Position numbers and translations under genes: made by a program. From assembly GCA_023410535.1 (NCBI GenBank), contig JAEYPR010000032.1, positions 1 through 64,000 on the forward strand: a DNA stretch of 64,000 nt, given 5' to 3'. The notes beneath the pieces are model-generated. The model made no database searches. It had not been told where the DNA came from and saw nothing but the letters and a program-made list of their open reading frames with translations. The stretch is from Bacillota bacterium. Its GTDB lineage: Bacteria > Bacillota > UBA4882 > UBA8346. Shown here piece after piece: positions 9,320-17,170 of this stretch. Numbering within the stretch: the stretch's first letter is position 1; the number at the start of each line of letters is the position of its first letter.

Positions 9320-9385
9320 TGCAACAATATTCGAGATATTGTTGCAGAAAGAAAGCGGTTATTTTTGACCGGTTTCTTTCTGCAT
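9320..9385 (+). other. Two overlapping inverted repeats in the 281-bp gap before the SPOCS gene
   Basis: TGCAACAATAT and ATATTGTTGCA (9320-9345) form a perfect 11-bp hairpin with a 4-base loop. Its last bases TGCA begin a second stem, TGCAGAAAGAAAGCGGT, paired with ACCGGTTTCTTTCTGCA to about 9383. The two stems share TGCA, so their ends compete. No T run follows. The rest of 9241-9521 shows no gene. Confidence 0.6.
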
Positions 9386-9521
9386 ATCGTGGGACTTTCG
9401 CGACCTGATTTTATAATAATGATATTGGAATAAATTTCAATAATCGGTCGTTTTGCTTATTGCTACAAAACTTAGCGCACCATATTATATCTTAAAAAGA
9501 CCTCAAAGGAGGATTTTCTCA

Positions 9522-10130
9522 ATGAGTTTTTGTAGCCGTACCAGCTGTGGAAGAACCCAAATCAAAGCAGAAAAAGAACGGGTGAAGGTATTAAAGGTTG
9601 TTGGTGAAGCCATTGGTCAATTGGTCGTGCAAAATTCAATTGCGATCAATGCGGTGAAAATTATCAGCATCGATGCCGAATTACGCGACGTTGTCGACCA
9701 TGTTTTTTGCAATAAAGTCGTTAAACAGGGTATTGTTCATAAACAGGTCATCTATGTAGACCCTCATGGGATTTTAAGAGACATTTCCGAGAATGTTCCG
9801 TTCATGTTGACTGTCGACATTCCTGGTGTTGAGAAGACTCCGTTTACGGATGTTCAAAACCATCTGTTGGATATTGATACCGATTATATTCTGGACCCAA
9901 CGACCGAGCATTGCCCGGGACGGTTAGAACAGAAGATTGTCGCCCATGTCAAAGTAATTGTTTCCGAGTGGACCGTGATGGATATCATCACCAAAGTGGA
10001 TTCGTTTCCGAAGGTAAACTCCATGCAACGGTCTGATTGTTGCAAAAAGAGTTCCTGCTGTGAAGGATCGGTCTTTGTGGGGCAAAAAAAGGATCACTCC
10101 ATTCCGAATCTAACGAGAGTTATTTACTAA
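9522..10130 (+). CDS. SPOCS-domain (DUF3794) protein, SipL-like
   Basis: 202 residues from ATG 9522, with AAAGGAGG nine bases upstream. The central part matches the SPOCS/DUF3794 pattern: AVKIISIDAELRDVVDHVFCNKVVKQGIVHKQVIYVDPHG, then a VPFMLTVDIPG strand and a KIVAHVKVIVSEW strand. The domain is known from spore coat morphogenetic proteins such as SipL of Clostridioides difficile, and from SpoIVA partners. This copy has one SPOCS domain, no LysM, and Cys-rich ends (SFCSRTSCGR; SDCCKKSSCC) that could bind metal or cross-link in the coat. It appears monocistronic, between the hairpins at 9320 and the terminator at 10161. A spore-envelope role is inferred. Confidence 0.8.
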   Translation: MSFCSRTSCGRTQIKAEKERVKVLKVVGEAIGQLVVQNSIAINAVKIISIDAELRDVVDHVFCNKVVKQGIVHKQVIYVDPHGILRDISENVPFMLTVDIPGVEKTPFTDVQNHLLDIDTDYILDPTTEHCPGRLEQKIVAHVKVIVSEWTVMDIITKVDSFPKVNSMQRSDCCKKSSCCEGSVFVGQKKDHSIPNLTRVIY

Positions 10131-10160
10131 ACAACATGAATTAGTGCGAGTTTCTTACGG

Positions 10161-10186
10161 AACCTCGGGTTATACCCGGGGTTTTA
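10161..10186 (+). terminator. Terminator after the SPOCS gene
   Basis: AACCTCGGG, loop TTATA, CCCGGGGTT, then TTTAT. The stem is 9 bp with one G-T wobble and is followed by a short T tract. Confidence 0.8.
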
Positions 10187-10404
10187 TATTGTGACGTTTT
10201 AATATCCATATTCACAACGGTGTTTTCTTTTCTTAATTTTTGTTCTACAATATATTGATATTTTATATCCGGTAAATTACTATATATTGTATGAAGATGC
10301 ATAATGGTTCCGTTTTTAACGTCGGTAATCGCGATTTCGCAATCAAGCCGCTGCGGCCGGTATCGTCATAAAAAAGTATTTTGGCGTAAATGTTGAGGTG
10401 ACTG

Positions 10405-11460
10405 ATGGATAAATTCATTGCTGCGGTGACGAAAAAAGGAAGTGCGTTAGCCATCCGGTTGGCGCCGCTTTTAAATGCCGAATGCCGAGTCCCCCTTCAT
10501 TTTATGGACAGTCCGATTGACCCGAGAGGTTACCAAATACCGGTCAAGCAAGTTATCAAGGAAGCCTTCCCGAAATATTCGGTTTTGATCTTAATCATGG
10601 CTGCGAGCGGAGCGGTACGGTCGATCGCGCCCTTGTTACGGGACCAACGGACCGATCCGGCAGTGGTAGTGCTGGATGAAGAGGGGCGGTTTATTATCAG
10701 TCTCCTGTCGGGTCCGTTAGGCGAAGGGAATCAGATGGCACGCGAGATTGCGGCATTAACCGGGGGCACCTCGGTAATTACTACGGCGACCGAGGTAAGC
10801 AATTTACCGCGCTTGGATTATTTGGCACAACAATATCAATTGCGCGTGGAAAACGTTCATTGTTTGACCGAATTTACCGGGGCGATCGTCAATGGGGAAC
10901 CGGTGGTGTTTTGGGACCGTTGGGGAGTTAGCGCCAATTGGCCGGAAAACGTGCGTGTGGTCTCCGATTCGCAAATCGCGTTACGGGATCGGGAAAGAAA
11001 ATTGTTGATTGCCGGGTACCAAGATTACCCAGGATTGCCTCAGGGGGTAAGCGTGCTGGCCTTGCGTCCGGCTTGTCTGGTGGTTGGCGTCAGTTGCTTG
11101 AAAGGAACGCCGGGCGTGCGGTTAATCGGCGCGCTGCGGCGTTATTTTCGCGAGCGGTATTGGGCGACCGGGAGTATTCAAGCATTGGTCACGTTGGATT
11201 CATTGGCTGACGAACCGGGCTTATTGGAGTTATGCCAGGAGCTAAAAGTGCCGTTAAAACAATTCTCCACGCTGCAACTCCAAACAGCATTGCCCAACGC
11301 GGGAGGCAGACCCATTGATTTTAGTGATCAATACCGTTGGTTGAACGATGTGCCGGAAGCGGCGGCATTAAGCGGGGCGGAACACGGGCGGCTAATCGGG
11401 ACCAGGGTGAACTTGGGGCCGATCTCCTTAGCAGTCGCCATCGTTTCCGGGCGTTCATAG
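10405..11460 (+). CDS. cbiG: Cobalt-precorrin-5A hydrolase (CbiG)
   Basis: 351 residues. The N-terminal half has the CbiG pattern AASGAVRSIAPLLRDQRTDPAVVVLDEEGRFIISLLSGPLGEGN, where the family motif is LSGHLGGAN, so the usual His is Pro and one Gly is Glu here. The C-terminal CobE/GbiG-type domain starts near VVGVSCLKGTP. The enzyme opens the delta-lactone ring of cobalt-precorrin-5A and releases acetaldehyde in anaerobic cobalamin synthesis. The other cbi genes are not in this window, so it is an isolated member followed only by cobO. The altered motif leaves open whether full activity is kept. The start is ATG 10405 after GAGGTG. Confidence 0.85.
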   Translation: MDKFIAAVTKKGSALAIRLAPLLNAECRVPLHFMDSPIDPRGYQIPVKQVIKEAFPKYSVLILIMAASGAVRSIAPLLRDQRTDPAVVVLDEEGRFIISLLSGPLGEGNQMAREIAALTGGTSVITTATEVSNLPRLDYLAQQYQLRVENVHCLTEFTGAIVNGEPVVFWDRWGVSANWPENVRVVSDSQIALRDRERKLLIAGYQDYPGLPQGVSVLALRPACLVVGVSCLKGTPGVRLIGALRRYFRERYWATGSIQALVTLDSLADEPGLLELCQELKVPLKQFSTLQLQTALPNAGGRPIDFSDQYRWLNDVPEAAALSGAEHGRLIGTRVNLGPISLAVAIVSGRS

Positions 11461-11523
11461 TCCGGTGGTCGGCTGGTAAGCCTAATGGGGGAAAAAGTAG
11501 CGGGGATCATTGGAGTGTGCCGT

Positions 11524-12048
11524 ATGGAGCAGGGGATTATTCAAGTTTATACCGGTGACGGTAAAGGAAAAACCACAGCCGCGATGGGTCAAGCGTTGCG
11601 GGCCTATGGGCGGGGCTTACGCGTTGCTGTTTTCCAATTGTTGAAAGCGCCGGGAGGGACCGGAGAAGAACAAGGATTTGCCGCCTTAAATCCCAAGCTA
11701 TCGTTTTTGGCCTTGGGCAACGGCCAATTTATTATCGGACGAGCCCCGACCGGCGCCGAGATTGAACAGGCGGAGCAGGGTTGGGCGCGGATTCAAGCGG
11801 CAATGGCCTCGGGCTTATATGACCTGATTGTCATCGATGAATTGAGCCACACCGTAAATATGGGTCTATTAAAACCGAACCAAGTCAAAGCCGACCTCCA
11901 AGCCAAACCGGCTAATCTGGAACTGGTTTTAACCGGGAGTCAAATGCCGGAAGCGATTTTAGGCATCGCCGACTTAGTCACGGAGATGCGTATGATCAAA
12001 CATCCGTTTCAAAAAGGGCTGGACGCCCGTCAGGGGATCGAATATTAA
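11524..12048 (+). CDS. cobO: Cob(I)alamin adenosyltransferase, CobO/CobA (BtuR) family
   Basis: 174 residues from ATG 11524, with GGAG eight bases upstream; the in-frame ATG at 11485 has no clear ribosome-binding site. The P-loop is YTGDGKGKTTAAMGQALRA, followed by VAVFQLLK and a Walker B-like YDLIVIDELS. The family length is 170-200, so it is complete. It transfers the 5'-deoxyadenosyl group from ATP to cob(I)alamin or cobinamide. It follows cbiG by about 60 bases and precedes rsmI by 18, suggesting one transcript. Confidence 0.92.
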   Translation: MEQGIIQVYTGDGKGKTTAAMGQALRAYGRGLRVAVFQLLKAPGGTGEEQGFAALNPKLSFLALGNGQFIIGRAPTGAEIEQAEQGWARIQAAMASGLYDLIVIDELSHTVNMGLLKPNQVKADLQAKPANLELVLTGSQMPEAILGIADLVTEMRMIKHPFQKGLDARQGIEY

Positions 12049-12066
12049 AAGGAGTTAACAAAGCCG

Positions 12067-12921
12067 ATGTCAATTCAACATGGCCAACTTTATCTGGTCG
12101 GTACCCCGCTGGGCAATTTGGAAGATATCACGATGCGGGCGTTACGCATTTTGCAAGAGGTTGATCTGATCGCCGCCGAAGATACCCGCCACACGTTAAA
12201 ACTGTTGAATCACTTTGGGATTAAAAAACCCTTGACCAGCATTCACCAGCACAATGAGCGGGAGCGCTCCGAAGGAATTATTGAGCGGATTCAAAACGGA
12301 ACCAACGTGGCCTTGGTCTCCGATGCCGGAATGCCGGGGATCTCCGATCCGGGGAGCTGGTTGGTTCAGGAAGCCTTGAAACAAGGCGTGACGGTTGTGC
12401 CCATTCCGGGACCTTCGGCGGTGGTTACGGCATTGGCGGCTTCGGGTTTGGATACAAGTTCATTTTGGTTTGCCGGATTTTTACCGCGGCGCAAGAAAGA
12501 ACAGGTGCAAGCTTTGGCCGCAATGAAAGAATTCCAAGGGACCTTGGTCTTTTATGAAGCGCCCCACCGGGTTAAGGTTACGCTTCAAAATGTCCAGCAA
12601 GTTTTGGGCGAGCGTCAAGTGGTTTTAGCGCGCGAATTAACGAAGGTGCATGAGGAATTTGTCCGGGGGCGTTGCGAGGAAATTATGCAACACTTGGAGC
12701 AAAAAGGAGTTAAAGGGGAATTTACGGTTCTGGTCGAGGGATGTCGGGAAACGGAGAAACCTCGACATGATTCGACAAATCCAGATTTGGAAAGATTTTT
12801 AAGCGAGATTAACGAAGGTAACGGCAGTTTAAGAAATAATTTAAAAACAATTGCTGATAAAACCGGTAAAACTACTCGAGAAATTTACCAAATCTATCTT
12901 GAAAGCAAGGCAAAAAAATAA
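12067..12921 (+). CDS. rsmI: 16S rRNA (cytidine-1402-2'-O)-methyltransferase RsmI
   Basis: 284 residues. The SAM-binding tetrapyrrole-methylase-like fold shows LYLVGTPLGNLEDITMRAL at the N-terminus, DLIAAEDTRHTLKLL, ALVSDAGMPGISDPG and VVPIPGPSAVVTALAASGL, all diagnostic of RsmI. The C-terminal ~60 residues are a small helical domain ending TREIYQIYLESKAKK. It methylates the ribose of C1402 in the 30S decoding centre. The ribosome-binding site AAAAGGAG lies rather far (about 12 bases) from the ATG. It is probably cotranscribed with cbiG and cobO. Confidence 0.95.
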   Translation: MSIQHGQLYLVGTPLGNLEDITMRALRILQEVDLIAAEDTRHTLKLLNHFGIKKPLTSIHQHNERERSEGIIERIQNGTNVALVSDAGMPGISDPGSWLVQEALKQGVTVVPIPGPSAVVTALAASGLDTSSFWFAGFLPRRKKEQVQALAAMKEFQGTLVFYEAPHRVKVTLQNVQQVLGERQVVLARELTKVHEEFVRGRCEEIMQHLEQKGVKGEFTVLVEGCRETEKPRHDSTNPDLERFLSEINEGNGSLRNNLKTIADKTGKTTREIYQIYLESKAKK

Positions 12922-12943
12922 GGGGAGGAAAACCACCTCCCCT
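12920..12943 (-). terminator. Terminator of the AbrB-like gene, shared with the rsmI end
   Basis: AGGGGAGG and CCTCCCCT form an 8-bp stem between the two converging genes. On the minus strand it is followed by TATTTTTTT, a good T tract; on the plus strand only by GGAATATTTT. Confidence 0.8.
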
Positions 12944-12951
12944 GGAATATT

Positions 12952-13200
12952 TTAGCAAGCGCCTTTCATGGATTCAAGGCAAGATTTGCAAATATTCTTT
13001 TCTTTGAAGTTCTTGATACCCTCGGCGTTTCCACAGAAAATGCAGGCAGGCTCGTATTTCTTGAGGATAATTTTTTCGCCGTCTACATAGATTTCGAGAG
13101 CGTCTTTTTCGTCGATCTGAAGAGTGCGGCGTAATTCAATCGGAATAACCACCCTCCCTAATTCGTCGACTTTTCGAACAATCCCTGTTGATTTCATCAT
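12952..13200 (-). CDS. AbrB/SpoVT-type transition-state regulator
   Basis: 82 residues. The N-terminal swapped-hairpin domain reads GIVRKVDELGRVVIPIELRRTL, the AbrB DNA-binding consensus, followed by ALEIYVDGEKIILKKYEPACIFCGNAE. The C-terminal ~30 residues contain CIFC and CKSC pairs (CxxC...CxxC), a possible zinc site also seen in AbrB/Abh relatives. AbrB proteins repress stationary-phase and sporulation genes during growth. The first of two adjacent ATG codons is nine bases after AAAGGAG. It has its own strong promoter at 13245-13273 and is a single-gene unit. Confidence 0.93.
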   Translation of the reverse strand: MMKSTGIVRKVDELGRVVIPIELRRTLQIDEKDALEIYVDGEKIILKKYEPACIFCGNAEGIKNFKEKNICKSCLESMKGAC

Positions 13201-13244
13201 CTTTCGTCACTCCTTTCGTTAAAATTCGACAATCATCATCACAT

Positions 13245-13273
13245 ATTATACCTATATTTAGATTCAAAGTCAA
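13245..13273 (-). promoter_or_regulatory. Sigma-A-type promoter of the AbrB-like gene
   Basis: On the minus strand TTGACT (13273-13268) is followed after exactly 17 bases by TATAAT (13250-13245), near-consensus. The next few hundred bases rightward are AT-rich with no gene; a Fur-like 15-mer lies at 13452-13466. Confidence 0.85.
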
Positions 13274-13594
13274 TTTAATCCAAAAAAAATCTTTAGTTTT
13301 TTTTATTACAATTAAGTAAATGGAATAATTGGAAAAAACGATTAACTCGGGAAGTTAATACGGAGAGATTTGGAAGTTATTTAAAATATCGGTTGTTTTG
13401 AAAGAAAGTTGATAGGAAATTTTAAAAAAATTTGGGTTCTTTATTAAAAAATGAGAATCGTTATTCGTCAAATTTGGCATCATTCCGGCTGGAACAGGAC
13501 AAAGTTTGCTGCGCCCCACCTGAAAAATTTGTCGAAATTTCGTTGCGGAGGCAGGTCTTTACGGCAAGGTAACCGGCAATGAAAGCCGACCCGC

Positions 13595-13623
13595 TTGACA
13601 AAACGGATAATTGTGGATATATT
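13595..13623 (+). promoter_or_regulatory. Sigma-A-type promoter of the T-box/metG transcript
   Basis: TTGACA at 13595-13600, 17-base spacer, TATATT at 13618-13623. Transcription would begin around 13630, exactly where the T-box leader starts. Confidence 0.85.
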
Positions 13624-13629
13624 ATTTAC

Positions 13630-13870
13630 AAATCATTGTAGAGACGATGAAGGAAAAAGTACTCGCGTGCTTGATGTCCAGAGAATCAGGAACGGTGGGA
13701 ACCTGATCACGGGCGGGCGGGGAAGATGATTCCGGAGTTACCGGCTGAATTAGAAGTAGGCTTGGTCGTGTATCCGCGTTAAGGATTCCAAGTCCCCTGC
13801 CAAAAACGGGGGAGAATTGGGGTGGTACCACGAGTTTGACCTCTCGTCCCCTTGGGGACGAGGGGTTTTT
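13630..13870 (+). promoter_or_regulatory. T-box leader controlling metG (Met specifier)
   Basis: The leader shows the T-box order: an AGAGA-type motif in CCAGAGAATCAGG near 13680, a specifier-loop candidate GAAGATGATT where ATG at 13726-13728 would pair with the tRNA-Met anticodon, and the T-box bulge TTGGGGTGGTACCACG at 13819-13832, which pairs with the tRNA acceptor end. A terminator follows at 13840-13870. Uncharged tRNA-Met would stabilise the antiterminator and allow metG transcription. The specifier choice rests on position and codon match, not on a computed fold. Confidence 0.92.
13840..13870 (+). terminator. T-box-regulated terminator
   Basis: CCTCTCGTCCCC, loop TT, GGGGACGAGGGG, then TTTTT. 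A 12-bp stem with one wobble; it overlaps the region that would form the antiterminator with the T-box sequence. Confidence 0.92.
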
Positions 13871-13914
13871 CTGTTTCTTTACGGGGAATCGGACACCATG
13901 GATGAGTAATCATA

Positions 13915-14208
13915 CAACGACTGAGCAAGCATGCGCAACGACTGAGCAAGCATGCGCAACGACTGAGCAAGCATGCACGACGACTGAGCGAGCATGCGCA
14001 ACAACTGAGCAAGCATGCACGACGACTGAGCGAGCATGCGCAACAACTGAGCAAGCATGCGCAACAACTGAGCAAGCATGCACGACGACTGAGCAAGCAT
14101 GCACGACGACTGAGCGAGCATGCGCAACAACTGAGCGAGCATGCACGACGACTGAGCGAGCATGCACGACGACTGAGCAAGCATACGCAACCACTGAACA
14201 AGCATGCG
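13915..14208 (+). repeat. Tandem array, 14 units of exactly 21 bp, in the metG leader
   Basis: Fourteen units with no length variation. The core is ACTGAGCAAGCATGC, and variable bases cluster at unit positions 1-2, 5, 13 and 21, giving two alternating unit types (CAAC... and CGAC...). A degenerate fifteenth unit follows to 14229. Each unit contains the self-complementary hexamer GCATGC. The period is a multiple of 3, so open frames with a 7-residue repeat (TTEQACA) run through it. One could start at ATG 13902 and end at 14255 (117 residues), but its ribosome-binding site is weak and minus-strand frames are open too, so it is not called as a gene. It separates the T-box terminator from metG by over 400 bases. 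Confidence 0.95.
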
Positions 14209-14293
14209 CAACGCTTAAGTCAGCTTGGAGAGCAGTTGAATCCGGGAGACAATAAATACCGGAACATTCCATAGCAAACGAGGAGGATGGATT

Positions 14294-16261
14294 ATGGGTA
14301 AGTTTTATCTGACAACACCGATTTATTATCCCAGCGACAATCTGCATATCGGTCACGCGTACACCACGGTTGTGGCGGACGCTTTGGCCCGGTTTCACCG
14401 CCAGATCGGCGACGATGTCTGGTTTTTGACCGGCACCGACGAGCACGGGCAGAAAATTCAACGCAAGGCGGAAGCGGCGGGGGTCACCCCCCAAGCCTAT
14501 GTCGACGGGGTTGTCGCCAACATCACGAAACTTTGGCAGTTATTCAAGATCAGTAACGACGATTTCATTCGGACTACTGAAGCCCGGCATGAGCAAGCGG
14601 TCCAAAAGATCTTCACTAAGCTTTATGAACAAGGCGATATCTACAAAAGCGAATATGAAGGCTGGTATTGCACTCCCTGTGAAGCGTTTTGGATGGAACG
14701 CCAATTGCAGGACGGAAAATGCCCCGATTGCGGCCGTGAAGTGGAACTGGTGAAGGAGGAAAGCTACTTCTTCCGCCTGTCCAAATATGCCGACCGGTTG
14801 ATCAAACACATTGAAGCGCATCCCGAGTTTATACAGCCCGTCTCCCGAAAAAACGAGATGATCAATAACTTCCTCAAACCGGGACTGGAAGATCTGTGCG
14901 TCTCCCGGACCACCTTTAACTGGGGAATTCCGGTGCCGTTCGATCCTAAACACGTGGTATACGTCTGGTTGGACGCGCTTTCCAACTATATCACCGCCTT
15001 GGGATATCCGGATCAGACCGAGCTGTACCAAAAGTTTTGGCCCGCCGAACTCCACTTGGTCGGGAAAGAGATTGTCCGTTTTCATACCATCATTTGGCCG
15101 ATTATCCTGATGGCGTTGGACGTCCCCCTGCCCAAACAGGTTTTTGGACACGGCTGGTTAGTCCTCGAGGGCGGCAAAATGTCCAAATCCAAGGGCAATG
15201 TGATTGATCCGGTCGTGTTGATTGAAAAATACGGTTTGGACGCCATTCGGTATTATCTGTTGCGGGAGATCCCGTTCGGTTCGGACGGGTTCTACACCGA
15301 AGACGCGTTAATACTCCGTACCAACCAGGATCTCGCCAACGACCTCGGCAATCTCTTGCACCGGACCTTGTCGATGATTGAGAAGTTTAATAACGGAGTG
15401 ATTCCCGAGCCCCGGACATACCAGGATTTGGATGACCAAGTGATCAATCAAGCCAAGGCAAGCATCGCCGAAATGAGCGAGGCCATGCAGAAGCTTGAGG
15501 TCAACAATGCGTTAGCGGCGCTTTTCAAGCTGGTCAGCCGGACCAACAAATATATTGACGAAGCGGCGCCTTGGGCGTTGGCGAAACAACCGGAACAACG
15601 CCACCGTTTGGAAACGGTGCTTTATACCATGGCGGAAACTTTGCGGCTGAGCGCGGTGCTGCTCGTACCGTTCCTGGTCGACACGCCGGCCAAGATCTGG
15701 GAGCAACTCGGAATCACCGGGGAACCGGCAGCCCAGGCTTATCAACAAGCAACGCAATGGGGCGGTTTACCAGCGGGAACGGTAACCCGCAAGGGCAGCC
15801 CGATCTTCCCGCGGATTGAGGACGAAACCAAAGCGGCGTTGAAGGAGGAAAAAACAGTGACCGAAACGAAACCGGCAGTACCGACAACCCAACCGGCAAC
15901 AGCCCCTGCGGCAGCACCGGAAGCTCCGGAAACCGAACTGATTAGCATCGACGAGTTCGCCAAGATCGACCTACGGGTCGCGCAGGTCCTGGAAGCGGAA
16001 AAAGTGGAGAAGTCCGATAAATTAATGCGTCTGAAAGTGAAAGTGTTGGGCGGGGAGCGGCAGATTATCGCCGGGATTGCCCAACATTATCAACCGGAGC
16101 AATTGATCGGCAAAGAGATTGTGGTGGTTGCCAACTTAAAGCCGGCGAAACTCCGGGGATTGCTTTCGGAAGGAATGCTGCTGGCGGCTTCCAATGACCA
16201 AGGTCAATTGGTGCTAGTCCGTCCGGAAGCCGAGATCGGCGAAGGGTCCAAGGTACGATAA
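14294..16261 (+). CDS. metG: Methionyl-tRNA synthetase
   Basis: 655 residues, full length for the long bacterial form. HIGH is residues 18-21 (NLHIGHAY) and KMSKS is 295-299. A zinc knuckle is formed by Cys126, Cys129, Cys143 and Cys146 (CTPC...CPDC). An Ala/Pro/Thr-rich linker near residues 520-550 leads to the C-terminal Trbp111/EMAP-like tRNA-binding domain (FAKIDLRVAQVLEAEKVEKSDKL). AGGAGG lies 8 bases before the ATG. It is regulated by the upstream T-box. The stop codon directly abuts the ATG of tatD (TAAATG), so the two are coupled. Confidence 0.98.
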   Translation: MGKFYLTTPIYYPSDNLHIGHAYTTVVADALARFHRQIGDDVWFLTGTDEHGQKIQRKAEAAGVTPQAYVDGVVANITKLWQLFKISNDDFIRTTEARHEQAVQKIFTKLYEQGDIYKSEYEGWYCTPCEAFWMERQLQDGKCPDCGREVELVKEESYFFRLSKYADRLIKHIEAHPEFIQPVSRKNEMINNFLKPGLEDLCVSRTTFNWGIPVPFDPKHVVYVWLDALSNYITALGYPDQTELYQKFWPAELHLVGKEIVRFHTIIWPIILMALDVPLPKQVFGHGWLVLEGGKMSKSKGNVIDPVVLIEKYGLDAIRYYLLREIPFGSDGFYTEDALILRTNQDLANDLGNLLHRTLSMIEKFNNGVIPEPRTYQDLDDQVINQAKASIAEMSEAMQKLEVNNALAALFKLVSRTNKYIDEAAPWALAKQPEQRHRLETVLYTMAETLRLSAVLLVPFLVDTPAKIWEQLGITGEPAAQAYQQATQWGGLPAGTVTRKGSPIFPRIEDETKAALKEEKTVTETKPAVPTTQPATAPAAAPEAPETELISIDEFAKIDLRVAQVLEAEKVEKSDKLMRLKVKVLGGERQIIAGIAQHYQPEQLIGKEIVVVANLKPAKLRGLLSEGMLLAASNDQGQLVLVRPEAEIGEGSKVR

Positions 16262-17029
16262 ATGTGGATTGACAGTCACTGCCATCTGAACGACGAGGCC
16301 TTTCAAGCCGATTTTGGCGCGGCGATTGCCCGGGCCGCCGCCGCAGGCGTCGACCAACTGGTGGTAGTCGGGTGCGATCTGCCCTCCACGGTACAGGCGG
16401 TGGCCATGGCGCAACAATACGCGGGAGTTTGGGCGGCGGTAGGAATTCACCCGCATGACGCGAAGTGCTGGGATCGCGCCGCGGCCGAACGGATCACGGC
16501 GTTGCTGACGGAACCGAAAGTGGTCGCCTTGGGAGAGATCGGCCTGGATTACCATTATAACTATTCCACCAAGGAAGAACAGCTACTGGCATTCCGGGCC
16601 CAGATGGCATTGGCGCGGACCACCGGGAAACCGGTGATTATCCATAACCGCGACGCGCATCAAGACACTTTGACGGTTCTCAAGGAACAGCCGTTGGGAC
16701 CGGCCGGCGGGGTGATGCACTGTTACACCGGGAGCGGGGAGATGGCGGCGGAATTTATCAAATGCGGGTTGTATATCTCCTTTGCCGGCCCGATCACCTT
16801 TAGCAACGCGGCCAGACTTCGCGAAGTCGCCGCCCAGGTGCCCATGGAACGGATCCTGATCGAAACCGATTCGCCCTATCTGACCCCCCACCCCTTCCGG
16901 GGGCAGCGGAATGAACCGGCTTACGCGCGGCTGGTCGGCGAAAAATTAGCCGAAATCAAAGGATTACCTGTAGCGGAAGTGATGCGGCAGACGGCGGCGA
17001 ATACCCGGAAGTTGTTCGGGATAGCATAG
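16262..17029 (+). CDS. tatD: TatD family metal-dependent deoxyribonuclease
   Basis: 255 residues, usual length. Metal ligands are visible in WIDSHCHLND (HxH), GEIGLDYHY (Glu), VIIHNRDAH (His) and MHCYTG (His), with the late Asp in LIETDSPYLTPHPFRG. TatD proteins are 3'-5' exonucleases. It starts immediately after the metG stop, the arrangement known from metS-yabD in Bacillus subtilis. A terminator lies 68 bases downstream. Confidence 0.96.
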   Translation: MWIDSHCHLNDEAFQADFGAAIARAAAAGVDQLVVVGCDLPSTVQAVAMAQQYAGVWAAVGIHPHDAKCWDRAAAERITALLTEPKVVALGEIGLDYHYNYSTKEEQLLAFRAQMALARTTGKPVIIHNRDAHQDTLTVLKEQPLGPAGGVMHCYTGSGEMAAEFIKCGLYISFAGPITFSNAARLREVAAQVPMERILIETDSPYLTPHPFRGQRNEPAYARLVGEKLAEIKGLPVAEVMRQTAANTRKLFGIA

Positions 17030-17096
17030 TTTATATTTGCCATAGCTAAATGAGCAGTTTGAACATTTTTTGAATGAATTGCGTCGATAATCTAAG

Positions 17097-17127
17097 ACGG
17101 GGCGGTCGCAATCGCCCTGTTCTTTTA
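17097..17127 (+). terminator. Probable terminator after tatD
   Basis: ACGGGGCG, 8-base loop, CGCCCTGT, followed by TCTTTTAT. An 8-bp stem with one G-T pair. Read-through into the radical SAM gene 50 bases later is possible. Confidence 0.7.
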
Positions 17128-17170
17128 TACGGCGCAGCGACGTATCATGGCAGTAAATCGGAGGTGTTTG

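Noticed and set aside
13836..14255. Open frame through the 21-bp array (TTEQACA heptad protein)
   Set aside because: Any stop-free 21-bp unit gives long open frames on both strands; the start lies in the T-box terminator or at a weak ATG (13902) without a good ribosome-binding site. Kept as a repeat, with coding only as a possibility.
13910..14494. CRISPR array at the tandem repeats
   Set aside because: The repeats are contiguous with no spacers and no cas genes are near.
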